The translations under genes and the position numbers were made by a program. A DNA stretch of 64,000 bases from Alteromonadaceae bacterium Bs31 (GTDB lineage Bacteria; Pseudomonadota; Gammaproteobacteria; Pseudomonadales; Cellvibrionaceae), in NCBI GenBank assembly GCA_900177435.1, contig FXAI01000004.1, positions 124,001 to 188,000 on the forward strand, written 5' to 3'. Position 1 is the first letter of the stretch. Every line of letters starts with the position of its first letter. The notes under the pieces were generated by a model. It was given only the letters and a program-made list of their open reading frames with translations. It was not told where the DNA came from and did no database searches. Below, piece by piece: positions 29,555 to 39,445 of the stretch.

Positions 29555-30265
29555 ATGTCAGCAGGCAGTTTAAATAGAGATACCGCATTGAGAATTGCCC
29601 TGGCTGCCAGGGTATTACCGGGAATTAGTGTCGCACAGTTGTTGGAACTACTTTCTCTGCGAATTCAGGGTGAGTTAAATGAAAAAAGTTTAACAAGTAT
29701 TACCGTAACTGATTTGAAAAAAGGCTTTGGCAGCGCAGACGGGGGAGAGGGCGAAAGCATAGGATTGCCTGAAATGAAAGAAGCCGTTCGTATTCTATGG
29801 GGCGAAACAGACCTGGAGAAATTACCGCAAGTGAGGCCTATGGCAGAGATGCCGGAGCGTTCTGTTCGGGTGGCGATTGCATCCAATACCAGTGAAAAGC
29901 TGGACGGACATTTCGGTTCCTGTATTCGTTTCCTCATCTACCAGGTGAGTGCTGCAAGTTATCAGTTAATCGATATTCGTTCTTCTGTCGAAGCGGATCT
30001 TGCCGAAGACAGAAACGCCTATCGCGCAGAGCTGGTAGCAGATTGCCAGGTATTGTATGTGGTATCCGTAGGTGGGCCGGCAGCGGCGAAAGTTGTTCGC
30101 GCAGGGGTCTACCCTATTAAAAAGCCCAGTGGTGGTGAGGCGGGCGAGATACTTGCTGAGTTGCAAACGGTGATGAAAAATTCACCTCCTCCATGGCTGG
30201 CAAAGCACCTTGGAGACGAAGCAGAAAACAGGGTGCGTTTTGAGCGGGAAGAACTGGTGAGTTAG
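29555..30265 (+). CDS. nafY: NafY-like FeMo-co-binding/apodinitrogenase chaperone
   Basis: 236 residues in two parts. Residues about 1-95 form a helical N-terminal domain (ALRIALAARVLPGISVAQLL) as in NafY/NifY, which binds apo-NifDK. Residues about 100-215 are a NifX-like cofactor-binding domain (RVAIASNTSEKLDGHFGSCIRFLIYQV), with the conserved His in DGHFG, the FeMo-co contact in NafY. It is the last gene of the rnf operon, as in Azotobacter, and resembles the NifY at 39445 closely in layout. Confidence 0.9.
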   Translation: MSAGSLNRDTALRIALAARVLPGISVAQLLELLSLRIQGELNEKSLTSITVTDLKKGFGSADGGEGESIGLPEMKEAVRILWGETDLEKLPQVRPMAEMPERSVRVAIASNTSEKLDGHFGSCIRFLIYQVSAASYQLIDIRSSVEADLAEDRNAYRAELVADCQVLYVVSVGGPAAAKVVRAGVYPIKKPSGGEAGEILAELQTVMKNSPPPWLAKHLGDEAENRVRFEREELVS

Positions 30266-30277
30266 GCTTGGTACAAG

Positions 30278-31348
30278 TTACTGCACAATTGCCACAGATT
30301 TAATTAAAGCCCATATTTTTTTACCGGGCAAGATGCCAAGTTTTTCCGCCGAGAGGCTGGTTACTCGCGCCAGTAAAACGCTGTCACTTACTTTTAATTT
30401 AACCAGTTGTAGTGCGGGGTGGTCGTCGGCTTCGCAGGCGACCACTTCCACACAAAGGCAATTAACAATACTGCTGTCAGTAGGTTTTTCCAGTGCCAGG
30501 CTTATGTCGCGGGCCAGTATACGCACGCGAACTTGTTCTCCAATGGGTAGGCCGTTATCGCGAAACCAAAGCTCACCACCGGCAATGGTGATCTTGGAAA
30601 GGTGCCATTGACTGTTTTTTTCCGATATATGTGCATCCAATACCACGCCCGCTTCCTCACCCAGTTTAATAGGAAAGTCCAGACGCGATAGCAGATCACC
30701 TATTGGGCCATCCGCTACAACTTTTCCATCCTTTAGTGCAAGCAAGTGGTCAGCTAGCCGGGCAACTTCGTCAGGTGAGTGGCTTACATATAAAATGGGA
30801 ATGTGTAAATCTCTTTTAATTTTTTCCAGGTAGGGAAGAATCTCCTGTTTGCGTGCCTCATCAAGGGAGGCTAGTGGTTCGTCCATCAGTAAAACCTGCG
30901 GGTTAACCAGCAACGCTCTGGCGATAGCGATACGCTGGCGTTCCCCTCCTGATAATTGCGCGGGGTAGCGCTGCAATAAACTACCAATGCCCAGCAGCTC
31001 CACTGCGTGCTGGTAATTAAATACAGGTTTATTTTTATCGGCGCGCTTTAAGGCGTAATCCAGGTTTTGTTGCGCCGTCAGATGTTCAAAAAGGCTGGCC
31101 TCCTGAAAAATATAGCCCAGCGGACGTTTGTGTACTGGCAGAAAGCGATTGTCATCTTGCCAGGTTTCGCCCTTAAAAATGACTTGTGCATTGTTGGCTA
31201 TTTCCAACCCGGCGATACAGCGCAATAAGCTGGTTTTCCCCGCTCCCGAGTGGCCGTAAAAAACGGTAACGCCACGGTCGGGAATGTCTACATTCACATC
31301 AAGGGTAAAATCGCCGCGTTTCAATAGTATTTTTGCGCGTATCGGCAT
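30278..31348 (-). CDS. modC: ModC, molybdate ABC transporter ATPase
   Basis: About 356 residues from the ATG at 31348, which overlaps the modB TAA by one base (TAATG); a GTG at 31366 is less likely. Walker A is GHSGAGKT, signature LSGGERQRIAIARAL, Walker B LLMDEPLASLD. Residues about 285-350 are a MOP/TOBE molybdate-binding domain (LQLVKLKVSDSVLLARVT). It powers molybdate import for FeMo-co. Confidence 0.95.
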   Translation of the reverse strand: MPIRAKILLKRGDFTLDVNVDIPDRGVTVFYGHSGAGKTSLLRCIAGLEIANNAQVIFKGETWQDDNRFLPVHKRPLGYIFQEASLFEHLTAQQNLDYALKRADKNKPVFNYQHAVELLGIGSLLQRYPAQLSGGERQRIAIARALLVNPQVLLMDEPLASLDEARKQEILPYLEKIKRDLHIPILYVSHSPDEVARLADHLLALKDGKVVADGPIGDLLSRLDFPIKLGEEAGVVLDAHISEKNSQWHLSKITIAGGELWFRDNGLPIGEQVRVRILARDISLALEKPTDSSIVNCLCVEVVACEADDHPALQLVKLKVSDSVLLARVTSLSAEKLGILPGKKIWALIKSVAIVQ

Positions 31349-32049
31349 TATTTTTGTGCTCCCCACATAGAGCTTCCTCTGGCGTGTTTATTAAAACTGT
31401 AGAGGAAGGTGAGAACCACAAAGGAAAACACCAGCATAGTGGCAGAAAGGGCGTGTGCCTGTTGGTATTCAATGGCTTCAACGTGTTCGTATATTTGAAC
31501 CGAAACCACTTGCGTTTCGCCGGGTATATTACCACCGATCATTAATACCACCCCAAATTCTCCCACGGTGTGGGCAAAACCCAGTATTGCCGCGGTAATA
31601 AATCCTGGTTTTGCCAGAGGAAGTACCACGCTAAAGAAGGTGTCCCAGGGGGTTGCGCGCAAGGTGGCAGCGACTTCCAGCGGGCGTTTTCCAAGCCCCT
31701 CAATGGCGTTTTGAATGGGTTGTACTACAAAGGGCAGGGAATAGATGACTGAGCCCACAACCAGACCGGGAAAAGAAAAAGCCAGAGTGCCTATACCCAG
31801 TGCATTTGTTAGTTCGCCAATAGGTCCATTGGAGCCCATAGCCACTAATAAATAGAAACCGAGCACACTGGGTGGAAGTACCAGCGGCAAAGCGACCAAG
31901 GCACTTATGATAGCCTTCCAGCGAGAACGGCTGCGAGCCAGCCACCATGCGATTGGTGTGCCGATAAACATCAATAGTAAGGTTACCAGGCTGGCCAATT
32001 TAAGGCTTAGCCAAATGGCCTGAAGATCAGCGTCTGAATAAATGCCCAT
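31348..32049 (-). CDS. modB: ModB, molybdate ABC transporter permease
   Basis: 233 residues with about five to six membrane helices. It carries the permease EAA-type loop around [23 protein letters not shown], plus [22 protein letters not shown] typical of ModB. It lies 18 bases downstream of modA and overlaps modC by one base. Confidence 0.95.
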   Translation of the reverse strand: MGIYSDADLQAIWLSLKLASLVTLLLMFIGTPIAWWLARSRSRWKAIISALVALPLVLPPSVLGFYLLVAMGSNGPIGELTNALGIGTLAFSFPGLVVGSVIYSLPFVVQPIQNAIEGLGKRPLEVAATLRATPWDTFFSVVLPLAKPGFITAAILGFAHTVGEFGVVLMIGGNIPGETQVVSVQIYEHVEAIEYQQAHALSATMLVFSFVVLTFLYSFNKHARGSSMWGAQK

Positions 32050-32067
32050 AAACGGTTTTTAGCAGGG

Positions 32068-32823
32068 TTATTCCACGGAATAACCGGATTGTTTAATCAA
32101 GGTTCTTGCCGCAGTAGATTGCAGGTATTCAAGCAGTTTTTTTGCCGCTGGCTTATTTTTGCCGCTGGTTAATAATACTGCGTCCTGTTGGATGGCATTG
32201 TACAGCGTTTCAGGCACAATCCATATGGAGCCACGATTCGGGTCTTTCGCGGCTTTTATTTGAGAATAAGCGACAAAGCCCAATTGAGCATTTCCACTGC
32301 TTACGTATTGGTAAGCCTGGGCTATGTTTTCGCCTTTAACTATTTTATGTTGCACTGCCTCGCTTAGCCCTAGCTGCTGTAACACCTGCATAGCGGCGGC
32401 ACCGTAGGGGGCAAGTTTTGGGTTAGCAATTGCCAGCTTGTTAAAGGTGTTTTGCGCTAAGGCCTCGTGTTTTCCGCTAAGCAAATTTTCATCGCTGGAC
32501 CATAGCACAAGGGTGCCAAGGGCATAGGTAAAGAGGCTTGAATTTATCGCAAGGCCTTCTTTCACAAGTCGCGCAGGTTTGGTGGAATCGGCGGAGAGGA
32601 ATAGGTCGTAAGGAGCGCCATTATGAATTTGTGCGTAAAGCTTGCCGGATGAAGCAAAGGAAAGGGAAACTTTGAAGGATGTGCTTGCCTCAAAATCTTT
32701 TTTTATCAAGCGCATGGGTGCAATGAAGTTGGACGCTACCGCAACCCTTACTTCCTGTGAGGCTGTCGCTGCGCTGGCAGTTAGCGATACCAGTGCAGCG
32801 ACTATCAGTATTCTTATAGGCAT
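32068..32823 (-). CDS. modA: ModA, periplasmic molybdate-binding protein
   Basis: 251 residues with a signal peptide (MPIRILIVAALVSLTASAAT, cleavage near residue 22). The mature part has the ModA motifs VAVASNFIAPM, SFASSGKLYAQI with oxyanion-binding Ser residues, GAPYDLFLSAD and YSQIKAAKDPN-type residues. No Shine-Dalgarno or sigma-54 promoter was found just upstream, so it may be read from the 33469/34354 genes. No ModE box was recognised. Confidence 0.93.
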   Translation of the reverse strand: MPIRILIVAALVSLTASAATASQEVRVAVASNFIAPMRLIKKDFEASTSFKVSLSFASSGKLYAQIHNGAPYDLFLSADSTKPARLVKEGLAINSSLFTYALGTLVLWSSDENLLSGKHEALAQNTFNKLAIANPKLAPYGAAAMQVLQQLGLSEAVQHKIVKGENIAQAYQYVSSGNAQLGFVAYSQIKAAKDPNRGSIWIVPETLYNAIQQDAVLLTSGKNKPAAKKLLEYLQSTAARTLIKQSGYSVE

Positions 32824-32908
32824 TGAAGTACGACAAGTGAAAATCTGAAAGCCATCATATTCAGGTTTTGGCTCTAGTTCAATTTAAGGTTTGACTATTG
32901 CGCCGCCC

Positions 32909-33469
32909 CTATACCGGCCCTCTTGCCTCTTTTTTGGATTGCACCGTAAAGCTCAGGGCTTCGTTGTAGCCAAACGTTTCATATTTGGGTTTAAAGCCGC
33001 TCAAATCCTCAAACATGGTTATTACCTTGTCCTCGGCACTTTGTCCTTTAAAGTCAGACTTCTCCAATCGCAGGTCGTCCATCAGCATGGTCCATACTGC
33101 GCCATCCTGGGGAATGAGTATACAGCTAAAGCCCTTGATTTCTGTATAAAGTGGACGGCCTATATTACTGACATAGAAAACCAGACGAATATCCTCTGCG
33201 AAATCGCTACCGTACTTTTCCACAAAGCCTGGTAAATAGCCAATGTCGTCAACGGCTCCTGCGAGATTCGTGAGCTTTTCACCGGTTGCCAGCACTACAG
33301 CTTGCTTTAATACGGCTTTTGGAGGGTGTCTTCGCCCCTGCGCATCTGCGACCTCGCCTTCGATAATAATCATGTCGCCACGAAAAGCGAAAATTCCACT
33401 GGTGCTAGTGGCCCCATTTACACTTACATTACAAAGTAGCTTGTTTTCTGCGTAGTTTGCTAAAGGCAT
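32909..33469 (-). CDS. Nif-linked protein of unknown function, partner of SIR2-like gene
   Basis: 186 residues, no signal peptide, membrane helix or recognised domain. The first half looks beta-rich (LLCNVSVNGATSTSGIFAFRGDMIIIEGEV), the second mixed alpha/beta. GGAG precedes the ATG. It lies 36 bases after the SIR2-like gene and is presumably transcribed with it from the sigma-54 promoter at 34402-34417, so it should be made when nitrogenase is made. Its function cannot be told from sequence. Confidence 0.75.
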   Translation of the reverse strand: MPLANYAENKLLCNVSVNGATSTSGIFAFRGDMIIIEGEVADAQGRRHPPKAVLKQAVVLATGEKLTNLAGAVDDIGYLPGFVEKYGSDFAEDIRLVFYVSNIGRPLYTEIKGFSCILIPQDGAVWTMLMDDLRLEKSDFKGQSAEDKVITMFEDLSGFKPKYETFGYNEALSFTVQSKKEARGPV

Positions 33470-33505
33470 GTTTTAACTCCAAATCTGGTATAGATAATTA
33501 AAAAT

Positions 33506-34354
33506 TTAGGCAGCATTGCTGTTTTTTGTGTCGATTAGTGAGAGCCATTCCTGCTCAATGATTTCTATGTTTTTCTTTGCCAAAAAACGTCGTTCTTTTA
33601 CCGTGGGTTCGGTAATGAGGGCCCAGCCGGAAATATTCTCGTCGGCGCTATAGATTATGTCGCTCATAACCATACGCTCTGTATCGCGGGTAAAACGCAT
33701 GCCCAGAAACACATACTGTTTTTGTTTGCGGTAGTCTTTCAACCAGCTGGGGATTGCAAACCCACCCATTAGTTCGGTTATGTAGTCCACAAAATCTGCA
33801 TCGGACGCAACAAAGCTGGCTTTTGGAACAGGGCAGCCCAAAGGTTTGAATACAACCGGCAGGTTTTTATTAACCTCATCCAGTTCTACCAATGTGTATG
33901 TTTCATCTTTATATTCATAAATATCAAAACGATAGGGGTGAGCGGCAATTCGCGACACACCCACAACCAGCGTATGTGGCCTGTTTTTATAGAGATCCAG
34001 CAGCTGTTTGTCCCGGTTGGAATCAACCACATAAGGTGCCTTGAGGTCACTTAACCACTTATGAAAAACGGAGTCGGTCCAGGCTGTTTCTCCGTAAGTA
34101 GTTTGCAGAAATTTCTCCAGAAAGCTTCGGCCTTTTTTGTTTTCCATATGCATGGCAGCGCGCGGGAATTCATACATTAGCCTCGGTGACATTGGCTGTC
34201 CGTTAGTCATGGCCAGAATAAGGCTATCACTATCAGCCGGTATGGCTTCATCACTGCCTAGCTTTGTTACGCCTTGTAAAACGCCTGGTCCCAGATAAGG
34301 AACAATTGCCCCAGACTGAATGCCTTCTATTAATTGTGAAAAGTCGTTAGTCAC
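33506..34354 (-). CDS. SIR2-like protein divergent from nifH
   Basis: 282 residues starting at a GTG with GGGGAAG 8 bases upstream. The N-terminus (IQSGAIVPYLGPGVLQGV) and later VFHKWLSDLKAPYVVDSNRDKQLLDLY follow the pattern of the SIR2-like (SIR2_2) domain: a nucleotide-binding glycine loop, then a (S/D)TNxD-type strand. VVDSNRD here replaces the usual TTNYD. The residues after 200 (QYVFLGMRFTRDTERM) resemble the short C-terminal part seen in SIR2_2 proteins. It is the first gene of a leftward unit behind its own sigma-54 promoter, sharing NifA sites with nifH. Related genes sit next to nifH in some gammaproteobacteria (from memory). NAD hydrolysis is not demonstrated. Confidence 0.7.
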   Translation of the reverse strand: MTNDFSQLIEGIQSGAIVPYLGPGVLQGVTKLGSDEAIPADSDSLILAMTNGQPMSPRLMYEFPRAAMHMENKKGRSFLEKFLQTTYGETAWTDSVFHKWLSDLKAPYVVDSNRDKQLLDLYKNRPHTLVVGVSRIAAHPYRFDIYEYKDETYTLVELDEVNKNLPVVFKPLGCPVPKASFVASDADFVDYITELMGGFAIPSWLKDYRKQKQYVFLGMRFTRDTERMVMSDIIYSADENISGWALITEPTVKERRFLAKKNIEIIEQEWLSLIDTKNSNAA

Positions 34355-34401
34355 GAAATCTTCCCCTGAATTTAAGAGTGAAAATAAATGACTTTAATGG
34401 G

Positions 34402-34417
34402 AGCAATTAACAAGCCA
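34402..34417 (-). promoter_or_regulatory. Sigma-54 -24/-12 promoter of the SIR2-like operon
   Basis: The minus strand reads TGGCTTGTTAATTGCT: TGGC at -24 and TTGCT at -12 with correct spacing. Transcription is expected near 34391, 37 bases before the GTG at 34354. The NifA site at 34490 is 73 bases upstream. Confidence 0.75.
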
Positions 34418-34489
34418 GTTAAAAACCCTTTGATAAACAGACACTTATTTTATTGTTGCGATTAATACACGCATTATTAAACAACAATT

Positions 34490-34505
34490 TGTCGTCTTTG
34501 CGACA
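34490..34505. promoter_or_regulatory. NifA site in the nifH divergent region (extended palindrome)
   Basis: TGT-CGTCTTTGCG-ACA; the symmetry extends to TTGTCG-N6-CGACAA, a strong NifA operator. It lies 73 bases from the SIR2-like -24 element and 161 from the nifH -24 element. Confidence 0.8.
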
Positions 34506-34549
34506 AGGCATAAATTAAAAAAATGATGTGATCAAAGTTGTTGTCACAT

Positions 34550-34565
34550 TGTCGCTATTGACACA
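34550..34565. promoter_or_regulatory. NifA site proximal to nifH
   Basis: TGT-CGCTATTGAC-ACA, 101 bases upstream of the nifH -24 element, a typical distance for nifH activation. Confidence 0.75.
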
Positions 34566-34665
34566 ACAGTGGTAAGGAATTGTTGGCAACAACACTCCAT
34601 TTGCTTAGCGTTGTAGTTCAAATAATGCCAATAAAAACAATAGCTTAGTGCTTCGTTCTCGCCCT

Positions 34666-34681
34666 TGGCACAAAGCCTGCT
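34666..34681 (+). promoter_or_regulatory. Sigma-54 -24/-12 promoter of nifHDK
   Basis: TGGCACAAAGCCTGCT matches TGGCAC-N5-YTGCW. Transcription should start near 34692, leaving a leader of about 65 bases before the nifH ATG at 34757. Confidence 0.9.
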
Positions 34682-34687
34682 CTCTAG

Positions 34688-35644
<957 letters not shown>

Positions 35645-35657
35645 TGCTGAGGAAGTT

Positions 35658-35681
35658 GGGAACCTTTTTGCGAAGGTTCCC
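35658..35681 (+). repeat. Perfect stem-loop between nifH and nifD
   Basis: GGGAACCTT-TTTGCG-AAGGTTCCC: a 9-bp perfect stem with a 6-base loop, 14 bases after the nifH stop. No U-run follows, so it is more likely an RNA-stabilising or processing hairpin than a full terminator. Confidence 0.7.
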
Positions 35682-35701
35682 GTACGCGGGGCAGGCGAAT
35701 T

Positions 35702-35731
35702 TGCCTAGCTAGGCACTCGGGGTAAACCGAG
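35702..35731 (+). repeat. Palindrome plus second hairpin before nifD
   Basis: TGCCTAGCTAGGCA is a 14-base perfect palindrome, directly followed by CTCGG-GGTAAA-CCGAG. With the hairpin at 35658 this makes three structured elements in a 126-base spacer. Confidence 0.55.
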
Positions 35732-35770
35732 CACCTATTACCCGGAAATACACTTTCAGGAGACACAATC

Positions 35771-37252
35771 ATGTCTGAGATGTCACGCGACGAGGTAGAA
35801 GCCCTCATATCAGAAGTTCTGGAGGTTTATCCAGAAAAAGCCAAGAAAAATCGGGAGAAGCACTTATCGCCTAACGATACTTCTCTTGAGCAAAGTAAAA
35901 AATGTATCACCTCCAACAAAAAATCCCTGCCGGGTATGATGACCATTCGTGGTTGTGCCTACGCCGGTTCAAAAGGTGTTGTTTGGGGGCCAGTGAAAGA
36001 TATGATTCATATTTCTCATGGTCCGGTTGGATGTGGCCAATACTCCCGAGCCGGTCGACGTAACTACTACATTGGTACAACAGGCATAAACGCCTTTGTT
36101 ACCATGAACTTTACCTCCGACTTCCAGGAGAAAGATATCGTATTTGGTGGAGACAAAAAACTCTCCAAACTGATTGACGAAATCGAAACTCTCTTCCCTC
36201 TCAATAAAGGTATTACTGTTCAATCCGAGTGTCCAATAGGTTTGATTGGTGACGATATTGAAGCAGTGGCGAAAAACAAGCAGAAGGAACATGGCAAAAC
36301 AGTGGTTCCTGTTCGCTGTGAAGGCTTTCGCGGTGTTTCTCAGTCGCTCGGTCACCACATCGCTAACGATGCCGTTCGTGACTGGGTACTAAGTGCTCGC
36401 GACGACGACGATACTTTTGAGAAGACAGACTACGATGTAGCCATAATCGGTGACTACAACATTGGTGGTGATGCCTGGTCTTCCCGTATTCTTCTGGAAG
36501 AAATGGGTTTGCGGGTAGTTGCGCAGTGGTCGGGTGATGGCACCCTCTCTGAAATGGAACTCACACCCAAAGTGAAGCTTAACCTTGTTCACTGCTACCG
36601 CTCCATGAACTATATCTCTCGTCACATGGAAGAGAAATATGGTATTCCCTGGATGGAGTACAACTTCTTCGGCCCCACCAAAACCATCGAATCTCTGCGC
36701 GAAATCGCAGCGCAATTTGATGAAAGCATTCAGGCCAAGTGTGAAGAGGTTATTGCCAAGTATCAGCCAGAGTGGCAGTCGGTTGTGGATAGATTCCGTC
36801 CACGTCTAGAGGGTAAGCGCGTAATGCTTTACGTGGGTGGCTTGCGTCCGCGACACGTCATTGGCGCCTACGAAGATCTGGGCATGGAAGTTGTTGGTAC
36901 CGGGTATGAATTTGGTCACAACGATGACTACGACCGAACGCTGAAAGAAATGGGTAATGCGACGCTGCTTTACGATGATATCACTGGTTACGAATTCGAA
37001 GTATTCGTGAAGAAAGTGAAGCCAGACCTGATAGGTTCCGGTATCAAGGAAAAGTATATATTCCAGAAAATGGGTATTCCCTTCCGTCAGATGCATTCCT
37101 GGGATTACTCAGGTCCGTATCACGGCTTTGACGGCTTCGCAATTTTTGCTCGCGACATGGATATGACCTTGAACAACCCATGTTGGAACAAACTTGCGGC
37201 TCCCTGGAAAAAAACTGAACAAGTCGACGAGGACATTGCAGCAACTGCATAA
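35771..37252 (+). CDS. nifD: NifD, MoFe protein alpha subunit
   Basis: 493 residues, close to the Azotobacter 492. P-cluster cysteines are visible in [19 protein letters not shown] and [11 protein letters not shown]. The FeMo-co ligands are the Cys in [13 protein letters not shown] and the His in [14 protein letters not shown]. The cofactor-pocket His lies in [18 protein letters not shown] precedes the ATG. It follows nifH after a structured spacer. Confidence 0.99.
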   Translation: MSEMSRDEVEALISEVLEVYPEKAKKNREKHLSPNDTSLEQSKKCITSNKKSLPGMMTIRGCAYAGSKGVVWGPVKDMIHISHGPVGCGQYSRAGRRNYYIGTTGINAFVTMNFTSDFQEKDIVFGGDKKLSKLIDEIETLFPLNKGITVQSECPIGLIGDDIEAVAKNKQKEHGKTVVPVRCEGFRGVSQSLGHHIANDAVRDWVLSARDDDDTFEKTDYDVAIIGDYNIGGDAWSSRILLEEMGLRVVAQWSGDGTLSEMELTPKVKLNLVHCYRSMNYISRHMEEKYGIPWMEYNFFGPTKTIESLREIAAQFDESIQAKCEEVIAKYQPEWQSVVDRFRPRLEGKRVMLYVGGLRPRHVIGAYEDLGMEVVGTGYEFGHNDDYDRTLKEMGNATLLYDDITGYEFEVFVKKVKPDLIGSGIKEKYIFQKMGIPFRQMHSWDYSGPYHGFDGFAIFARDMDMTLNNPCWNKLAAPWKKTEQVDEDIAATA

Positions 37253-37291
37253 GTTATAGCGTAGTTGTGCAACAACCATTTTCGTAAACAC

Positions 37292-37345
37292 CTCCGGTGC
37301 GGTAGAGATTTATTCCCACGCGAGTTTATACCGCCGCACTTGGAG
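37292..37345 (+). repeat. Imperfect long stem-loop between nifD and nifK
   Basis: CTCCGGTGCGGTA pairs imperfectly with TACCGCCGCACTTGGAG across about 24 bases of loop, in the 140-base nifD-nifK spacer. It is possibly an mRNA processing or stability element. Confidence 0.4.
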
Positions 37346-37392
37346 CTCACATTCGCCTGTCCACAGATGAGTGGCGCGGAAGGAGAAATGTC

Positions 37393-38964
37393 ATGAGTCA
37401 AGTAGTTGATGATATCAAGCCCAGTTATCCCTTATTCCGAGAAGAAGAATACCGGGATTCCCTCGCAAAAAAACGCGATGGTTTTGAAGAGAAGCATCCA
37501 CAGGAAAAAATAGATGAAGTATTTCAGTGGACCACAACTGAAGAGTACAAGAATTTAAACTTCGAGCGTGAAGCGTTAACAGTAAACCCCGCTAAAGCCT
37601 GTCAGCCATTAGGTGCCGTACTGTGTTCCCTGGGTTTTGAGAAAACCATGCCTTACGTTCACGGTTCTCAGGGTTGTGTTGCCTACTTTAGAACGTATTT
37701 TAACCGCCATTTTAAAGAGCCAATTTCTTGTGTTTCCGATTCGATGACGGAAGATGCAGCGGTATTTGGTGGCCAGCAAAATATGAAAGATGGTTTGGAA
37801 AACTGCATGAAAGTTTACAAGCCAGACATGATTGCTGTTTCTACAACCTGTATGGCCGAAGTGATTGGTGACGATTTGAACGCGTTTATCAATAACTCAA
37901 AAAACGATGGCCACTTGCCGGATGAATTTCCAGTTCCCTTTGCGCATACCCCCAGTTTTGTAGGTAGCCACACCACTGGCTGGGATAATATGTTCGAAGG
38001 CATTATCCGCTACTTCACCCTTAATTATATGGAAGGCAAGGAAGTAGGTAGTAACGGCAAAATCAATATAGTTCCCGGCTTTGAAACCTACCTGGGTAAC
38101 TACCGTGTTATCAAACGTGTGCTCAATGAAATGAACGTTGATTTCACCTTGCTCTGTGACCCGGAAGAAGTATTGGATACCCCGGCAGATGGCGAATTCC
38201 ATATGTACGCCGGTGGTACCACCCAGGACGAAGTAAAAGATGCGCCTAATTCTAAAGATACCTTGATGTTACAGCATTGGCAGTCTATCAAAACAGCCAA
38301 GTTTGTGAAAAACACCTGGAAGCACGAAGCTGCCAAACTGAATATCCCTATGGGTCTGGAGTGGACGGACGAATTCCTGATGAGAGTCAGCGAAATCTCT
38401 GGGCAGCCCATCCCCGATTCACTGGCAAAAGAGCGCGGCCGCTTGGTAGACATGATGACCGATTCGCACTCCTGGTTGCACGGTAAAAAGTTTGCCCTTT
38501 GGGGAGATCCAGACTTTGTTATGGGTATGAGCAAGTTCCTGATGGAACTGGGTGCTGAGCCTATTCATGTACTTTGTAACAACGCCAACAAGCGTTGGAA
38601 AAAAGCCATGGAAGCTATTTTGGCGGAGTCGCCCTATGGTGCAAACTCGGAAGTGCATATCAGTAAAGACTTGTGGCATATGCGCTCGCTGGTGTTTACC
38701 AACAAGCCAGACTTTATGATCGGTAATTCTTACGGCAAGTTTATCCAGCGCGATACTTTGTACAAGGGTGAAGAGCATGAAGTGCCACTAATCCGCCTGG
38801 GCTTCCCTATCTTCGACCGTCACCACTTGCATCGTCAAACAACGCTTAGCTATGAAGGTGCCATGCAAATGTTAACCACTATCGTTAATGCGGTACTGGA
38901 AAAACTGGATGACGATACTCGCGGCATGCAAACCACGGACTACAACTACGACCTGGTTCGATAA
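37393..38964 (+). CDS. nifK: NifK, MoFe protein beta subunit
   Basis: 523 residues, as in Azotobacter. P-cluster cysteines lie in ACQPLGAVLCS, GSQGCVAYFR and STTCMAEVIGDD, and the redox-linked Ser region is SFVGSHTTGWDNM. The long N-terminal arm wrapping NifD is present (residues 1-50). GGAAGGAG precedes the ATG. Confidence 0.99.
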   Translation: MSQVVDDIKPSYPLFREEEYRDSLAKKRDGFEEKHPQEKIDEVFQWTTTEEYKNLNFEREALTVNPAKACQPLGAVLCSLGFEKTMPYVHGSQGCVAYFRTYFNRHFKEPISCVSDSMTEDAAVFGGQQNMKDGLENCMKVYKPDMIAVSTTCMAEVIGDDLNAFINNSKNDGHLPDEFPVPFAHTPSFVGSHTTGWDNMFEGIIRYFTLNYMEGKEVGSNGKINIVPGFETYLGNYRVIKRVLNEMNVDFTLLCDPEEVLDTPADGEFHMYAGGTTQDEVKDAPNSKDTLMLQHWQSIKTAKFVKNTWKHEAAKLNIPMGLEWTDEFLMRVSEISGQPIPDSLAKERGRLVDMMTDSHSWLHGKKFALWGDPDFVMGMSKFLMELGAEPIHVLCNNANKRWKKAMEAILAESPYGANSEVHISKDLWHMRSLVFTNKPDFMIGNSYGKFIQRDTLYKGEEHEVPLIRLGFPIFDRHHLHRQTTLSYEGAMQMLTTIVNAVLEKLDDDTRGMQTTDYNYDLVR

Positions 38965-38972
38965 GTCATAGT

Positions 38973-39005
38973 GGCTCGCAAAGCGAAGGCTTTGTGAGCC
39001 TTTTG
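38973..39005 (+). terminator. Stem-loop with T-run after nifK
   Basis: GGCTCGCAAAGC-GAA-GGCTTTGTGAGCC, a near-perfect stem of about 12 bp, followed by TTTTGTAGTTTT. It is likely a partial terminator, so nifTY would be expressed below nifHDK. Confidence 0.7.
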
Positions 39006-39092
39006 TAGTTTTACATTTTTGGTGAAGTGGAATTAGGTAAGGTCTCAATTAATCAGTCTTTAGGCCAGACTTTGTGGGACAACGTTCGGTGG

Positions 39093-39117
39093 GCTAAATG
39101 CTAGCTGCGCATTTAGC
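39093..39117 (+). repeat. Stem-loop upstream of nifT
   Basis: GCTAAATGC and GCATTTAGC form a perfect 9-bp stem with a 7-base loop, about 107 bases before nifT. No sigma-54 element was found here, so the hairpin may mark RNA processing in a nifHDKTY transcript. Confidence 0.5.
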
Positions 39118-39223
39118 GCCTTTGCGTATCCGGGTGAGGTTTTACCAATTTCCAGTAGTTGCACCTTTATGCCGAGGGGAGTGCGGTCATGCGAACTTCG
39201 GCATCTTTTGTCTGGAGATAGTT

Positions 39224-39445
39224 ATGCCCAGTGTAATGATCCGTAAGAACAAGCAAGGTCAGCTCACGCTGTATGTTGCAAAGCGAGACCTTGAAGAGAA
39301 TATTGTATCCATAGAACACGATACGGAAGAGACCTGGGGTGGCGAAGTGACCCTGGCAGATGGATCCAGTTATTACCTCGAACCCATGGCGACACCCAAG
39401 CTACCCATTACCCTGCGTGCGAAAAGGATGGCCGGAGCAGGGTAG
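39224..39445 (+). CDS. nifT: NifT/FixU small nitrogen-fixation protein
   Basis: 73 residues from the ATG at 39224 (TGGAGATA upstream); the frame is open further 5' but that part is not NifT-like. MPSVMIRKNKQGQLTLYVAKRDLEE-type sequence and WGGEVTLADGSSYYLEP match NifT. The role in MoFe protein maturation is not settled in the literature. The TAG overlaps the nifY GTG. Confidence 0.93.
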   Translation: MPSVMIRKNKQGQLTLYVAKRDLEENIVSIEHDTEETWGGEVTLADGSSYYLEPMATPKLPITLRAKRMAGAG

